Assembly: GCA_948468495.1 (NCBI GenBank)
Contig: CAOKJI010000008.1
Coordinates: 1-14,838 of the forward strand
Direction: 5' to 3'
From: an uncultured Dorea sp.
Lineage (GTDB): Bacteria > Bacillota_A > Clostridia > Lachnospirales > Lachnospiraceae
DNA length: 14,838 nt
This document shows, piece after piece, positions 14,717 to 14,838 of the stretch (within the stretch, counting starts at the first letter, position 1; each line of letters starts with the position of its first letter). The translations under genes and the position numbers were made by a program. The notes beneath the pieces were generated by a model that ran no database searches, was not told the DNA's origin, and worked only from the letters and a program-made list of their open reading frames with translations.

Positions 14717-14838
14717 TTACATGATATGGAGGTACCTCTGAACCTCCCAGTCGGTTATCTGGGCGCGGTACTGGCGGTATTCCTCCCTTTTGGCTGCGAT
14801 ATATTTCTCAGACAAATCTTTGCCCAGCACATCCTGAA
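14717..14838 (-). CDS. glnA: Glutamine synthetase, C-terminal end (runs off the window)
   Basis: Only the last 39 codons are present, ending with TAA at 14717-14719. The peptide reads QDVLGKDLSEKYIAAKREEY followed by RQYRAQITDWEVQRYLHIM. This is the typical C-terminus of type I/III glutamine synthetase: a segment resembling LG..L...Y...K..E...Y, then T.WE...YL. The enzyme makes glutamine from glutamate, ammonia and ATP. The adjacent ANTAR gene supports the call. Catalytic motifs lie outside the window, so the subtype cannot be set. Confidence 0.8.
   Translation of the reverse strand, partial: QDVLGKDLSEKYIAAKREEYRQYRAQITDWEVQRYLHIM

Noticed and set aside
1..14838. CRISPR array, tRNA or rRNA
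   Set aside because: No regularly spaced direct repeats and no cloverleaf or rRNA-like stretches were seen on either strand.

Overview
The window looks like chromosomal DNA from a spore-forming Clostridia, most likely Lachnospiraceae. This rests on the gene families (DapL-type lysine pathway, spoVAD/spoVAE, an ANTAR regulator beside glutamine synthetase), on codon style, and on strong AAGGAGG-type ribosome sites. It is inference from family knowledge; no database search was possible. From about 2.1 kb to the right end every gene reads on the minus strand. Only the insertion sequence at the left end is on the plus strand.

Layout. (1) Positions 1-1425: an IS4-family insertion sequence whose transposase has lost its middle by an internal deletion and is now frameshifted. 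Its leader holds two tandem hairpins, the second touching the Shine-Dalgarno site. (2) Positions 1425-2110: an AT-rich scar with a small MerR/excisionase-like HTH gene and its promoter, a possible 41-residue ORF, and a 50-codon gene remnant. (3) Positions 2111-3201: a GMP synthase made of the ATP-pyrophosphatase and dimerisation domains only, with a terminator behind it and a promoter containing a perfect dyad in front. (4) Positions 3267-4876: spoVAD-spoVAE (dipicolinate uptake and release in spores) behind a candidate sigma-G promoter, with no spoVAC next to it. (5) Positions 4909-11755: a five-gene run made of a DivIVA-like coiled-coil protein, a SipW-type signal peptidase, and a JetA-JetB-JetC (Wadjet/MksFEB-like) SMC complex. 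No JetD nuclease gene is present. (6) Positions 11792-13922: dapF-dapL, the last steps to meso-diaminopimelate, closed by a perfect 14-bp hairpin. (7) Positions 14019-14838: an ANTAR RNA-binding regulator with a degenerate receiver domain, and the 3' end of glnA.

How the genes relate. The right end is nitrogen assimilation plus its likely antiterminator, followed by DAP/lysine synthesis. DAP feeds peptidoglycan, and the same pathway supplies the precursor of the dipicolinic acid handled by SpoVA. The central SMC complex is the most interesting part. Its three structural subunits look intact and are probably co-transcribed with a polar-scaffold-like protein and a membrane peptidase. The plasmid-cleaving subunit that defines Wadjet defence is missing, and a sporulation gene follows directly. 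It may be a housekeeping MksBEF-like condensin, a Wadjet that uses a distant nuclease, or an undescribed variant.
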